Positions 50,243-60,300 of a DNA stretch of 64,000 bases are shown piece after piece. Made by a program: the position numbers and the translations under genes. The notes beneath the pieces were generated by a model, which made no database searches, had not been told where the DNA came from, and saw only the letters and a list, made by a program, of their open reading frames with translations. The stretch covers positions 2,356,001 to 2,420,000 of the forward strand of contig NZ_JBGFSP010000003.1 in the NCBI RefSeq assembly GCF_041227145.1, written 5' to 3'. Position 1 is the first letter of the stretch. Every line of letters begins with the position of its first letter. The DNA is from Bacteroides sp. AN502(2024). Its GTDB lineage: Bacteria > Bacteroidota > Bacteroidia > Bacteroidales > Bacteroidaceae.

Positions 50243-50650
50243 CTATTTTCGAAGTTTCTGCAGGTTTTCAAGTCTCGTGCGACGGGAGTCACGGGCTTCC
50301 ATGATACCCTCCACTATCATGACAAGTTCCCGCCATTCTATATTTGTACAGACCTCATTGTCGTTGGCAGAATCAGGTTTACCTAAGGTACCGGCTTCCA
50401 GAAGTTTGGAATATAACACCATGCCGCCAGGCTCCCAATGCAGGAGTTTTATACGGTCACGGGCACGGTTTATGAAGATATACACGTTGCCGTTACAGGG
50501 GTCCTGACCCATGGCGTCGGTGATGATACCGCTGAGGGTATGGAAGCTTTTGCGCATATCAGTTGGGCGGTTATACAACAGATAGCGCATACTGTCATTA
50601 AGGCTGAACATGGCTGCAGGCCCGGATGATTGAAAACAGTTCCTTTTCAT
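50243..50650 (-). CDS. tnpB: IS66 accessory protein TnpB
   Basis: A protein of 122-135 residues of the IS66 Orf2 family (YLLYNRPTDMRKSFHTLSGI, FINRARDRIKLLHWEPGGMVLYSKLLEAG). The ATG at 50611 (MFSLNDSMRY) is the more family-like start; with 50650 the protein would gain 13 residues. Either way it overlaps the end of tnpA, suggesting coupled translation. Needed for IS66 transposition, exact role unclear. Confidence 0.93.
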   Translation of the reverse strand: MKRNCFQSSGPAAMFSLNDSMRYLLYNRPTDMRKSFHTLSGIITDAMGQDPCNGNVYIFINRARDRIKLLHWEPGGMVLYSKLLEAGTLGKPDSANDNEVCTNIEWRELVMIVEGIMEARDSRRTRLENLQKLRK

Positions 50651-50975
50651 TTAGCTCACCACAAATGCGTATGGCACTACCGGCCGGTGTACGTATTTCT
50701 ATCTCTTTCAATCCGCTTGGCGTGGTCGGTGTACTTTTCTGTTTCCGTCCGGTTGTACCGGCAAATGAAGGAACCGGAACAAAAGATCCGCTATGCGGAA
50801 GCTCGATAAACTCACCTTGAGCCGTTTTACCAGATGATTGCTCGGCGGCATAACGGGATTTGCTGTCATAAAACCGCCATACAGGGATATTGAGTTCCTC
50901 TAATCTTGACTTATAAGTCACTTTGTGCTCTTTGCAGTAGTTCATTATTTCTACTACTTCTTCTCGTGTCACCAT
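50598..50975 (-). CDS. tnpA: IS66 accessory protein TnpA
   Basis: A 125-residue first gene of IS66. It starts with a short helical region (TREEVVEIMNYCKEHKVTYKSRLEELNIPVWRFYDSK) and ends with the conserved IEIRTPAGSAIRICGELNEKELFSIIRA segment. Uninterrupted; its 3' end overlaps tnpB. Confidence 0.9.
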   Translation of the reverse strand: MVTREEVVEIMNYCKEHKVTYKSRLEELNIPVWRFYDSKSRYAAEQSSGKTAQGEFIELPHSGSFVPVPSFAGTTGRKQKSTPTTPSGLKEIEIRTPAGSAIRICGELNEKELFSIIRACSHVQP

Positions 50976-51047
50976 AACTTGGCTTTTTGGACGTAAAGTT
51001 AATGATGGAAGTTGGAGACGAAAATACGTGGTTTACCGAATGCTTAC

Positions 51048-51055
51048 AACTGTTT
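51048..51055. repeat. Right 8-bp target-site duplication of the IS66 element
   Basis: AACTGTTT, identical to 48505-48512, directly behind the right inverted repeat. Joining the flanks gives the pre-insertion sequence in the gap downstream of the 180-residue membrane protein gene. Confidence 0.95.
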
Positions 51056-51178
51056 AACCTTCTTTTTTCGATATATTAGGTAGCTTGAAACTTAAAATTC
51101 AGCGTGCTACTGATAAATGAGGCAGGTTTGGGATGGTAGTGCAATAGATAACTCTGGTTTTCATATAGAACAAGGGGA

Positions 51179-52993
51179 TTAGTCGTTAATGACGGCAATC
51201 CCCATTTTTCTCATTAAGAAGCAGGCGTTCATATTTTGAGCAACCCCGTTTCTCATTTGATAGGAAAAGGTGAGCTCATTGTTTGTAATGTCAGCTTCGA
51301 AACAGTAGTTCCGGATATTATGTGGGAAGGAGTCAATTAAAGTTCCTAATAATAAATCGTGGGTAGCGATGATGCCATTGGTATTCATGTGTATAAACTG
51401 TTTGATAAGGGCAAAAGAGCCTTTTTGCTTATCCATGGAGTTTGTACCTTTCAATATTTCATCAAGTATAATGAAAAGCTCTTCTCCTGCTTCAAGCTTG
51501 TCTATAATTAATTTGAGTCGCTTGAGTTCAGCAAAGAAATAAGATTCGTTATTGGCTAAAGAGTCGCTGGTTCGAAGACTGGTGACAAGGCGAGCCGGAT
51601 ATATTTCCATCCGCTTTGCCCAAACGGGAGCCCCTATACACGCTAGTAGATAGTTTACTCCTACAGTGCGTAAATAAGTGCTTTTTCCCGCCATATTGGC
51701 TCCCGTGATAATAATAAAGAAAGGACGTTTTTCAATGTCTATTCCGTTGCGTACACACTTGTTGCGACTCATTAAGGGATGTCCCAAGTCTTCCGCCTGT
51801 AGATGGAAAGGTTGGACAGCAATGGTGGGATAGACATAATCTGGATGATTATATGCGAATGTGGCCAAGGAGCAATAGGCGTCAATTTCTCCGATAGTTT
51901 CTATCCAGCGTGGAAGGTCCGATGCATGGATTTCTTTCCATTTCTCGATTCGCATCACTTGACGCAGTTCCCAAAACATTAGTCCGTTGAGTATCGTGCT
52001 TATTAATAGATTGTTTCTCTGGTCGAGTGCGTTCATCAGTTTTGAAAGCTGGCGGACTGCTTGAGAAGCAGTTTGATTCTGACTGGTTAGTTCCTCTTTT
52101 AATTCCTGCAGTACATGACTGTGCATTTCTTTTTGTTCCGTGAGAAAGATCTGATCAGCGTATGTAGAAAAAATTTGCAGCTTTTCTCCGTAGGTCGTTT
52201 GCAATTTAGTGACTCCTTTGGAGAAAATAGTGCTGAATAATACAAAGCAAATAAACACTCCTCCTGCAATACTGACCGGGAGAATACCTAAAATAGCTAA
52301 ACTTATACATAAAAAATTGATGGTCGTTACCGTTGCAGGGAGAATGCGTAGAAGCGTATGCTTCCGATAGTAGCTAGGGCATTTTACCCATTCCTTGATT
52401 TGGGTGGTATCAGCAGGTTTCCCTTTATAGAGTAATCCGAGTAAACGGAACCGTTGTCGATATTCTAAGTCTGTGGATAACTCATGGATAGCTTTCTGAC
52501 GGTTTTCAATAGCTTCTTTGTTTTCCAGATGTGTATTGAACCAATTTGCGAGATGTTGTTTGCCAACAGGCGTTGCAGTACGGTTGATATATTGGAAAAG
52601 AGAATGTTCACCAAATATATCTAAATCGAGAGTGTAGAGATGAGACGGATTAACAAATTCTTTTCCATCATCAAAATCAGAGAAATCATGTTGCAGGGCA
52701 CGTAGCTCTTGCTCGTTAATTTCTATTTTCTTTTTCATAAAGTCTTTTTGGTAGAACCAAAAATTATGGCGTTTTACTAACCAGATGAATAAGATAAAGG
52801 GCAGGATAGCGAAAACAGAGAGACATAGCCACCCGTTAGGCCAGAAGATAATAGGATTTGCTACAGCTACTACGAATAAGATCAGACGGAGGAAACTGAT
52901 ATAATAGATACGTTTCCGTGCTTTCTGTAACTCCAGTTCTGCTTTGTGAATGATTTGCTGATATGTAGTAATGATTTGTTCTTGCTTTTCCAT
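51179..52993 (-). CDS. Membrane-anchored MutS-like ATPase
   Basis: A 604-residue protein. Two N-terminal membrane helices (YISFLRLILFVVAVANPIIFWP, WLCLSVFAILPFILFIWLV) are followed by a MutS core/lever-like helical region (another hydrophobic pair around TTINFLCISLAILGILPVSIAGG) and a MutS-type ABC ATPase: Walker A TGANMAGKSTYLRTVG, Walker B LFIILDEILKGTNS, His switch IATHD. It lacks the mismatch-recognition domains of MutS and the Smr domain of MutS2. Role unknown. The frame is open to 53035, but a -7 box at 53024-53017 overlaps that part, so the ATG at 52993 is used. Confidence 0.88.
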   Translation of the reverse strand: MEKQEQIITTYQQIIHKAELELQKARKRIYYISFLRLILFVVAVANPIIFWPNGWLCLSVFAILPFILFIWLVKRHNFWFYQKDFMKKKIEINEQELRALQHDFSDFDDGKEFVNPSHLYTLDLDIFGEHSLFQYINRTATPVGKQHLANWFNTHLENKEAIENRQKAIHELSTDLEYRQRFRLLGLLYKGKPADTTQIKEWVKCPSYYRKHTLLRILPATVTTINFLCISLAILGILPVSIAGGVFICFVLFSTIFSKGVTKLQTTYGEKLQIFSTYADQIFLTEQKEMHSHVLQELKEELTSQNQTASQAVRQLSKLMNALDQRNNLLISTILNGLMFWELRQVMRIEKWKEIHASDLPRWIETIGEIDAYCSLATFAYNHPDYVYPTIAVQPFHLQAEDLGHPLMSRNKCVRNGIDIEKRPFFIIITGANMAGKSTYLRTVGVNYLLACIGAPVWAKRMEIYPARLVTSLRTSDSLANNESYFFAELKRLKLIIDKLEAGEELFIILDEILKGTNSMDKQKGSFALIKQFIHMNTNGIIATHDLLLGTLIDSFPHNIRNYCFEADITNNELTFSYQMRNGVAQNMNACFLMRKMGIAVIND

Positions 52994-53016
52994 GACAAAT
53001 TTAATTCTTTTCCACA

Positions 53017-53024
53017 CAAAGATA
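53017..53024 (-). promoter_or_regulatory. Putative -7 box for the MutS-like gene
   Basis: On the minus strand TATCTTTG fits TAnnTTTG; the predicted start near 53010 gives a 17-nt leader before the ATG at 52993. No clear -33 box. Confidence 0.5.
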
Positions 53025-53264
53025 ATATAATTCATAACGGTCGGGATAAGAGCTTGTTTCTGTTGAGATAGATTTACTGTTTATTAACGGAAGGTAGAAG
53101 GGAATAATTGGTTCATGCTATATCTTGCTTAGATAATACTTTTGCTGGGTGTAAGTAATATCCCGTTTTCACTCTTTTTTTTCAATATTTCTTTTCTCAT
53201 TCTTGTATTTATCCGCTAAAATTTATAACTTTCCACTCGAAAAGGCGTTAAACAGGAATAGAGG

Positions 53265-53915
53265 ATGCTTATGAAGAAAAGATGTATCTTATGTTTGTTG
53301 ATGAGCGTGATTAGCTTTCCGTTAATTGCGCAGAATATTATTTATTCCAACTTGAAAGAGTTGTTGACTCAGCATGGCGACACCATAGCCGTGCTGCGTG
53401 TAGAGAAACGCTCTAGAAATCAAATTGTATTAACAGGAGGGGCTGATTACCGGATAACGGCCGGTAATGACGAGTCGATGTGCCGACGCTTGAAGAAGCG
53501 TTGCTTTGCTGTTCGTGATAAAAAAGGAGATTTATATTTGAATTGCCGTAAGTTGCGCTATAAAAAGTTACGTTTCGGAGCATGGTATGCTCCTGCCGTT
53601 CAGTTAGGTAAAAATATCTATTTTTGTGCAATGCCTTTAGGTTCGGTTATCGGAGGTAACTTTGTGGAGGAAGATGATGTGAAACTGGGAGGGAATATAG
53701 GCGATGCTCTTGCTGCTTCAAGTCTGGTTACGAAACGTGTCTGTTATGTACTGAATGGTGAAACTGGAAAAGTCGATTTTCTGGGAAAAGATAAAATGTT
53801 TCAATTATTGAAGAATGCTCCGGAATTGAAACAGGCATATTTGAAAGATGATAGCCAAGAGGCGAAATATACCTTTAAATACTTGTTGGAGTTGAGGAAT
53901 AAACAAAAGAAATAA
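53265..53915 (+). CDS. Unrecognised secreted protein
   Basis: A 216-residue protein with a Sec signal peptide (MKKRCILCLLMSVISFPLIAQ; cleavage after about residue 23). The mature part contains several Cys (MCRRLKKRCF, NCRKLRYKK, RVCYVLNGE) and a C-terminal region TYTFKYL-like (EAKYTFKYLLELRNKQKK). I do not recognise a domain. Start ATG at 53265 or 53271. It stands alone between divergent and convergent-free neighbours, with TACTTTTG at 53137-53144 as a weak promoter candidate. Confidence 0.75.
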   Translation: MLMKKRCILCLLMSVISFPLIAQNIIYSNLKELLTQHGDTIAVLRVEKRSRNQIVLTGGADYRITAGNDESMCRRLKKRCFAVRDKKGDLYLNCRKLRYKKLRFGAWYAPAVQLGKNIYFCAMPLGSVIGGNFVEEDDVKLGGNIGDALAASSLVTKRVCYVLNGETGKVDFLGKDKMFQLLKNAPELKQAYLKDDSQEAKYTFKYLLELRNKQKK

Positions 53916-54130
53916 CTTTGTCTATTTCTGCTGATATGGTAGCAGAAGTTAAACTGTAAACGTAATAATACCTTTCTGATAATAATACTGTCGTCTTTTT
54001 GTCTTTTATTCGGTATTTGTTTTAGATTTTCCATTAACACTTGTTTTCATTTTATTCTATTGAATGATAATAAATCCCAAATGGACTATAAATGGGAAGG
54101 AAACTTGATTCTTCGATTGAGTTTTCTATA

Positions 54131-54138
54131 TATCTTTG
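54131..54138 (+). promoter_or_regulatory. Putative -7 box for the TetR gene and efflux operon
   Basis: TATCTTTG fits TAnnTTTG; predicted start near 54145. The upstream TTTG is not in the right place, so this is based on the -7 box. TetR proteins commonly bind near their own promoter, and this is where such an operator would be expected. Confidence 0.5.
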
Positions 54139-54157
54139 TGCCGTTTTTCCTTTGGAA

Positions 54158-54853
54158 ATGAATAGAAAACCAAATTTGCATTTTAATAAAATAGAAAAAC
54201 GGATGATGACAGAGTATGGAAAGGATGCTTCCCAACGGGTGGAGTTAAGAGAACGGATCATAACGGCGGCAACAGAAGCTTTTACTTCAAAAGGCATCAA
54301 GAGTATTACGATGGATGACATCGCGGCAGCATTAGGAATTTCCAAACGTACACTCTACGAAGTCTTTTCGGATAAAGAATCATTGTTGAAAGAATGTATA
54401 CTGAAGATACAGGCAGACAGGGATAAGTATTTGCAAAAAGTTTTTGAACAGTCGCACAATGTGCTGGAGGTGATACTTGCAGTCTTTCAGAAAAGTATAG
54501 AGGTGTTTCATCAGACGAACAAACGCTTTTTTGAAGATCTTAAGAAATATCCCAAAGTATATGAGATGATGAGGAATCGGCAGGACAGTGATTCGATGAA
54601 AACCATGTCCTTCTTCAAAACAGGAGTAGAGCAGGGTATCTTTCGTTCGGATGTGAATTTCTCCATCGTCAATTTGTTGGTACGTGAGCAATTTGACGTG
54701 CTTTTGAATACGGACATCTGCAACGAATATTCTTTCATTGAGGTGTACGAATCCATTATGTTTACTTATATACGCGGTATCTCTACCGAAAAAGGGGCCA
54801 AGGTGTTGGAAGACTTTATACAAGAATATCGAAAGAACTGCATAGGAGACTAG
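54158..54853 (+). CDS. TetR-family transcriptional regulator
   Basis: A regulator of about 231 residues. The N-terminal DNA-binding domain is clear (RERIITAATEAFTSKGIKSITMDDIAAALGISKRTLYEVFSDKESLL), followed by a helical ligand/dimer domain. ATGs at 54158, 54203 and 54206 are possible starts; the frame before 54158 overlaps the putative promoter. It lies 55 nt before the TolC-like gene on the same strand and most likely represses the efflux operon; the inducing compound is unknown. Confidence 0.92.
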   Translation: MNRKPNLHFNKIEKRMMTEYGKDASQRVELRERIITAATEAFTSKGIKSITMDDIAAALGISKRTLYEVFSDKESLLKECILKIQADRDKYLQKVFEQSHNVLEVILAVFQKSIEVFHQTNKRFFEDLKKYPKVYEMMRNRQDSDSMKTMSFFKTGVEQGIFRSDVNFSIVNLLVREQFDVLLNTDICNEYSFIEVYESIMFTYIRGISTEKGAKVLEDFIQEYRKNCIGD

Positions 54854-54908
54854 AACAAATATGAGGTTCTATTGACAAACTATTAAGATTAAATTAGAAA
54901 TACAGTTT

Positions 54909-56255
54909 ATGGACAAAATGAAAAGATTGACAAATCGGAAGATTCTTCTGGTGGCTGTGGCACTCTGTGCATTTGGTTTTGCAAGGGCGCAGGACACGCA
55001 GGTGGGGGAGAATATACTAACCTTAACTTTAGACAAAGCTTTGGAAATTGCATTGGATGAGAATCCGACAATGAAAGTGGCAACGGAAGAGATTGCCTTA
55101 AAGAAAGTTGCCGGCAAGGAAGCTTGGCAGAGCCTGTTACCGGAGGTTAGTATTGCCGGTGCCTTAGACCATACGGTTAAAGCGGCTGAAATGAAATTGA
55201 ACGATATGTCGTTCAAGATGGGGAAGGACGGAACGAATACCGCCAATGCCGGCTTGAGTATTAGCCTGCCACTTTTTGTGCCGGGTGTTTACCGTGCGAT
55301 GTCGATGACGAAGACGGATATTGAATTGGCTGTAGAGAAGGCTCGTGCTTCCAGACTGGATCTGGTGAATCAGGTAAGCAAGGCTTATTATCAGTTGATG
55401 CTTGCGCAGGATAGCTATGAAGTGCTTCAAGGCAGCTATAAACTGGCAGAAGATAATTACAATGTAGTGAATGCCAAGTATCAACAGGGAACTGTGAGCG
55501 AATATGACAAGATCAGTGCGGAAGTACAGATGCGCAGCATTAAGCCGAACCTGATTTCGGCCGCTAATGCGGTGACTTTGGCTAAGCTACAGTTGAAGGT
55601 CTTGATGGGCATCACTGCTGATGTGGAGATAAAGATTAATGATAATCTGACTAACTATGAAACAGTGATGTTTGCCAATCAGTTGAATGAGGAGAATGTG
55701 AATCTGGACAATAATACTACCATGAAGCAGTTGGACTTGAACATGAAGTTGCTTGAGAAGAATGTAAAATCGTTGAAGTCGAATTTTATACCGACTCTTT
55801 CCATGAGTTTCTCTTATCAATATCAGTCTTTATATAATCCGAACATCAATTTCTTCAATTACAATTGGAGCAACAGTTCGAGTCTGATGTTCAATCTTAG
55901 TATCCCTTTGTATAGGGCAAGCAACTTTACGAAAGTAAAATCTGCCCGTATTCAGATGCGCCAACTCGACTGGAACCGTATCGACACGGAAAGACAGCTG
56001 AATATGCAGATTGTCAGCTGCCGTAACAATATGGCTGCCAGTACAGAGCAGGTAGTCAGCAATAAAGAAAATATAATGCAGGCTAAGAAAGCGGTCGCGA
56101 TTGCGGAAAAACGCTATGATGTAGGTAAAGGCACGGTGCTTGAACTTAATAGTTCTCAGGTGTCACTGACACAGGCCCAGCTCACTTATAATCAGTCAAT
56201 ATATGATTATCTGGTTGCTAAGGCAGACCTCGACCAGGTTTTGGGAAAAGAATAA
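54909..56255 (+). CDS. TolC-family outer-membrane efflux protein
   Basis: A 448-residue outer-membrane channel protein with a signal peptide ending FARAQ. Two OEP repeats are visible, each of long helices around beta strands (KALEIALDENPTMKVATEEIALKKVAG; MKQLDLNMKLLEKNVKSLKSNFIPTLSMSFSY; EKRYDVGKGTVLELNSSQVSLTQAQLTYNQS). It forms the outer exit of the tripartite pump with the two next genes. Confidence 0.95.
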   Translation: MDKMKRLTNRKILLVAVALCAFGFARAQDTQVGENILTLTLDKALEIALDENPTMKVATEEIALKKVAGKEAWQSLLPEVSIAGALDHTVKAAEMKLNDMSFKMGKDGTNTANAGLSISLPLFVPGVYRAMSMTKTDIELAVEKARASRLDLVNQVSKAYYQLMLAQDSYEVLQGSYKLAEDNYNVVNAKYQQGTVSEYDKISAEVQMRSIKPNLISAANAVTLAKLQLKVLMGITADVEIKINDNLTNYETVMFANQLNEENVNLDNNTTMKQLDLNMKLLEKNVKSLKSNFIPTLSMSFSYQYQSLYNPNINFFNYNWSNSSSLMFNLSIPLYRASNFTKVKSARIQMRQLDWNRIDTERQLNMQIVSCRNNMAASTEQVVSNKENIMQAKKAVAIAEKRYDVGKGTVLELNSSQVSLTQAQLTYNQSIYDYLVAKADLDQVLGKE

Positions 56256-56288
56256 AGATAGACAACTAAAAAATTACAACTAAGGAAT

Positions 56289-57305
56289 ATGAAAAAAAGT
56301 ATCCGATTAGTAGCCCTGCTATTAACAGTGTTTATGGGCTCATGTACAGGTGGAAAAGACAAAGCTACTGTGGAACATGTGGATGAAAAACCCATCGTGA
56401 AACTGGCAGATGTAAAAGCTCGTCCCGTAGAGCAGATACAGGATTATACGGCAACTGTTGAAGCGGAAGTGAAAAACAATATCGCTCCTTCGTCTCCCGT
56501 GCGTATCGACCGTATCTTTGTAGAAGTGGGAGACCGTGTATCAAAGGGACAGAAATTGGTGCAGATGGATGCGGCCAACCTCGACCAGACAAAGTTGCAG
56601 CTGGACAACCAGGAAATAGAATTCAACCGTATTGACGAACTGTATAAAGTAGGCGGAGCTTCCAAATCCGAGTGGGATGCTTCCAAGATGCAGCTCGACG
56701 TGAAGCGGACTGCCTATAATAATTTGTTGGAAAACACCTTTCTGCTGAGTCCGATTAACGGTGTGATTACTGCACGTAACTATGACAATGGCGACATGTA
56801 CAGCGGTGGAACACCGGTGTTGGTAGTAGAACAGATCACTCCGGTGAAACTTCTGATTAACGTATCCGAAACCTATTTCACCAAGGTAAAGAAAGGTGCG
56901 CCGGTAGATGTAAAGCTGGATGTATATGGTGATGAAGTGTTCAAGGGAACCATCAATTTGGTGTATCCTACGATAGATGCGGTTACCCGTACATTCCAAG
57001 TGGAAATCAAGCTGGACAACAGAGACCAGCGTGTACGTCCGGGAATGTTTGCCCGTGCAACGTTGAATTTCGGTACGGTCGACAACGTGGTTGTTCCTGA
57101 CTTAGCTATCGTGAAGCAGGCAGGTTCCGGCGACCGTTATGTGTTCGTTTATAAAGATGGTAAAGTATCTTATAATAAAGTAGAGTTAGGTAGACGTATG
57201 GGCTCGGAATACGAACTGAGATCCGGTGTGCCTGATAATTCTCAGGTTGTAGTTGCCGGACAATCACGTTTGGTGAACGGTATGGAAGTAGAAGTTGAGA
57301 AATAA
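56289..57305 (+). CDS. RND periplasmic adaptor lipoprotein
   Basis: A 338-residue membrane-fusion protein. Lipobox MGSC with Cys19 as the lipidated residue, then the barrel-sandwich/lipoyl halves (NNIAPSSPVRIDRIFVEVGDRVSKGQ and NTFLLSPINGVITARNYDNGD), a short helical hairpin, beta-barrel and membrane-proximal domains. It joins the inner-membrane pump to the TolC partner. Gaps of 33 and 30 nt to its neighbours indicate one operon. Confidence 0.95.
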   Translation: MKKSIRLVALLLTVFMGSCTGGKDKATVEHVDEKPIVKLADVKARPVEQIQDYTATVEAEVKNNIAPSSPVRIDRIFVEVGDRVSKGQKLVQMDAANLDQTKLQLDNQEIEFNRIDELYKVGGASKSEWDASKMQLDVKRTAYNNLLENTFLLSPINGVITARNYDNGDMYSGGTPVLVVEQITPVKLLINVSETYFTKVKKGAPVDVKLDVYGDEVFKGTINLVYPTIDAVTRTFQVEIKLDNRDQRVRPGMFARATLNFGTVDNVVVPDLAIVKQAGSGDRYVFVYKDGKVSYNKVELGRRMGSEYELRSGVPDNSQVVVAGQSRLVNGMEVEVEK

Positions 57306-57335
57306 GTTTATAATGTGATATAAAACCTATTAAAC

Positions 57336-60300
57336 ATGAGTTTATACGAAGGTGCGGTTAAGAAACCGATTATGACCTCACTCTGCTTTCTGGCAGTGGT
57401 GATCTTTGGTCTTTTCTCTTTGTCCAAATTGCCTATCGACTTGTATCCGGACATTGATACAAATACGATTATGGTAATGACCGCTTATCCCGGCGCAAGT
57501 GCTTCGGATATAGAAAATAATGTAACCCGTCCGCTCGAAAACACCTTGAATTCGGTGAGTAACCTGAAACATATTACCTCCCGTTCTTCCGAGAATATGT
57601 CATTGATTACGTTGGAGTTCGAGTTTGGTAATGATATTGACGTCCTCACCAATGATGTGCGCGACAAACTCGACATGGTGAGTTCACAGCTCCCTGACGA
57701 TGTCGAGAATCCGATTATCTTCAAGTTCAGTACGGACATGATTCCTATTGTGTTGCTTTCCGTACAAGCAAATGAGAGTCAGTCCGCTCTTTATAAAATA
57801 TTGGACGACCGTGTGGTTAACCCGCTGGCACGTATTCCGGGAGTCGGAACAGTGTCTATCAGTGGTGCGCCGCAACGTGAGATTCAGGTATATTGCGACC
57901 CGAACAAACTGGAAGCTTACAACCTGACCATCGAGACAATCAGTGCCATTATCGGTGCCGAGAACAAGAATATCCCGGGCGGTAACTTCGACATCGGTAG
58001 CGAAACCTACTCACTGCGTGTGGAGGGAGAGTTTAAAGATTCCCGTCAGCTGGCAGACGTCGTGGTAGGTACGCACAACGGAGCCAATGTCTTCTTGCGC
58101 GATGTGGCCCGCATCGTCGATTCGGTGGAAGAGCGTGCGCAAGAAACCTATAACAACGGTGTGAAAGGTGCTATGATTGTGGTGCAGAAACAGTCGGGAG
58201 CCAATTCGGTGGAAATTTCCAAGAAAGTAGCAGAAGCCTTGCCGCGCTTGCAAAAGAATCTGCCGAGCGATGTGAAGATTGGTGTCATTGTCGACACTTC
58301 CGACAACATTCTCAATACCATCGACAGCTTGACGGAGACCGTCATGTACGCCCTTTTGTTTGTTATCATTGTCGTGTTCCTCTTCTTAGGACGCTGGCGT
58401 GCCACACTGATTATCTGTATTACCATTCCGCTTTCGCTGATTGCTTCGTTTATCTATTTGGCGATTAGTGGCAACACCATCAACATCATTTCACTGTCGT
58501 CTCTCTCTATCGCCATCGGTATGGTAGTAGACGACGCCATTGTGGTGCTTGAAAATGTCACGACCCACATCGAGCGTGGCTCCGATCCCAAACAGGCGGC
58601 TGTGCACGGTACGAATGAGGTGGCAATCTCTGTAGTGGCATCTACACTGACTATGATTGCCGTATTCTTCCCGCTCACCATGGTAAGCGGTATGTCCGGT
58701 GTGCTGTTCAAGCAGCTCGGATGGATGATGTGTGCCATTATGTTTATCTCCACCGTTTCTGCCTTGTCGCTCACCCCGATGCTTTGTTCGCAGTTGCTCC
58801 GGTTGCAGAAGAAGCAGTCGAAAGCCTTCAAGATATTCTTTACCCCGATTGAACGGGCGCTCGATAGTCTCGACAACTGGTATGCACGGATGCTCAACTG
58901 GGCGGTGCGCCATCGTTGGACGGTGCTCACTTGTTGTATTCTCTTCTTCGTACTCAGTCTGCTGTGTGCCAAGGCTATCGGTACCGAGTTTTTCCCCGCG
59001 CAAGACAATGCTCGTATCGCGGTGAAACTGGAGTTGCCCATCGGCACCCGCAAGGAGATTGCACAGGAACTGTCGGCTAAGCTGACCAACCAGTGGCTGA
59101 CTAAATACAAAGGCATCATGAAGGTGTGCAACTATACCGTGGGACAAGCTGACTCGGACAACACTTGGGCGGCAATGCAAGACAATGGTTCGCACATCAT
59201 CTCGTTCAACATCAGTCTCGTTGATCCGGGCGACCGCGACATCACGCTCGAAACCGTCTGCGAAGAGATGCGTGAAGACCTCAAAGCCTATCCTGAGTTT
59301 AGCAAGGCACAGGTCATTTTGGGTGGTAGCAGTAGCGGTATGTCTGCTCAGGCAAGTGCCGACTTTGAGGTGTATGGTTACGATATGGCGTTGACCGATA
59401 GCGTGGCAGCCCACTTGAAGCGTCAGTTGTTGGAGGTGAAGGGTGTCACCGAAGTGAATATCAGCCGAAGTGACTATCAGCCGGAATATCAGGTCGACTT
59501 CGACCGCGAGAAGCTGGCCATGCATGGTCTGAACCTCTCCACTGCCGGTAGCTATCTGCGTAACCGTATCAATGGTGCAGTGGCTTCCAAGTATCGTGAA
59601 GATGGCGATGAGTACGACATCAAGGTGCGCTATGCACCTGAGTTCCGTACCAGTTTGGAGAGCCTGGAAAACATCCTGATATACAATGCACAGGGGCAGT
59701 CGGTACGTGTGAAAGACGTCGGTACGGTGGTCGAACGTTTTGCACCGCCTACCATCGAGCGTAAAGACCGCGAACGTATCGTGACCGTTTCGGCCATAAT
59801 CTCCGGTGCTCCGTTGGGCGATGTGGTGGCAGCAGGAAACAAGATTATCGACAAGATGGAGCTTCCGGGCGAAGTCACTATCCAGGTGGCAGGATCGTTC
59901 GAAGACCAGCAAGACTCGTTCCGCGACTTGGGTACGCTTGCAGTGCTCATCTTCGTCCTCGTGTTCATCGTGATGGCGGCACAGTTCGAATCGCTGACTT
60001 ATCCGTTCATCCTGATTCTCTCCGTGTTCTTTGCCGTGAGCGGTATCTTGATGTCACTCTTCATCACCCATACCACGCTGAGTGTGATGAGTCTTTTGGG
60101 GGGTATCATGTTGATTGGTATTGTGGTGAAGAACGGTATTGTGCTCATCGATTACACCATCCTCTGCCGCGAACGCGGACTCTCCATCCTGAATGCGGTG
60201 GTGACAGCCGGTAAGAGTCGTCTGCGTCCGGTGCTGATGACTACTGCCACCACCATTCTCGGTATGATTCCGATGGCAGTGAGCACCGGTCAGGGAGCCG

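Larger units (their letters stand above)
48513..51047 (-). mobile_element. Complete IS66-family insertion sequence (2535 bp)
   Basis: The ends at 48513-48534 and 51026-51047 are perfect 22-bp inverted repeats beginning GTAAGCATTCGG, the GTAA start being typical for IS66. The element is flanked by an identical 8-bp duplication. It carries the three IS66 genes tnpA, tnpB and tnpC in order on the minus strand, all uninterrupted. It lies between the 180-residue membrane protein gene and the MutS-like gene and disrupts neither. All signs point to a recent, potentially active copy. Confidence 0.97.

Noticed and set aside
58491-59912. 473-codon minus-strand frame inside the pump gene
   Set aside because: Antisense shadow of the well-conserved RND gene caused by its G+C-rich third positions; the product is His/Cys-rich and resembles nothing known.
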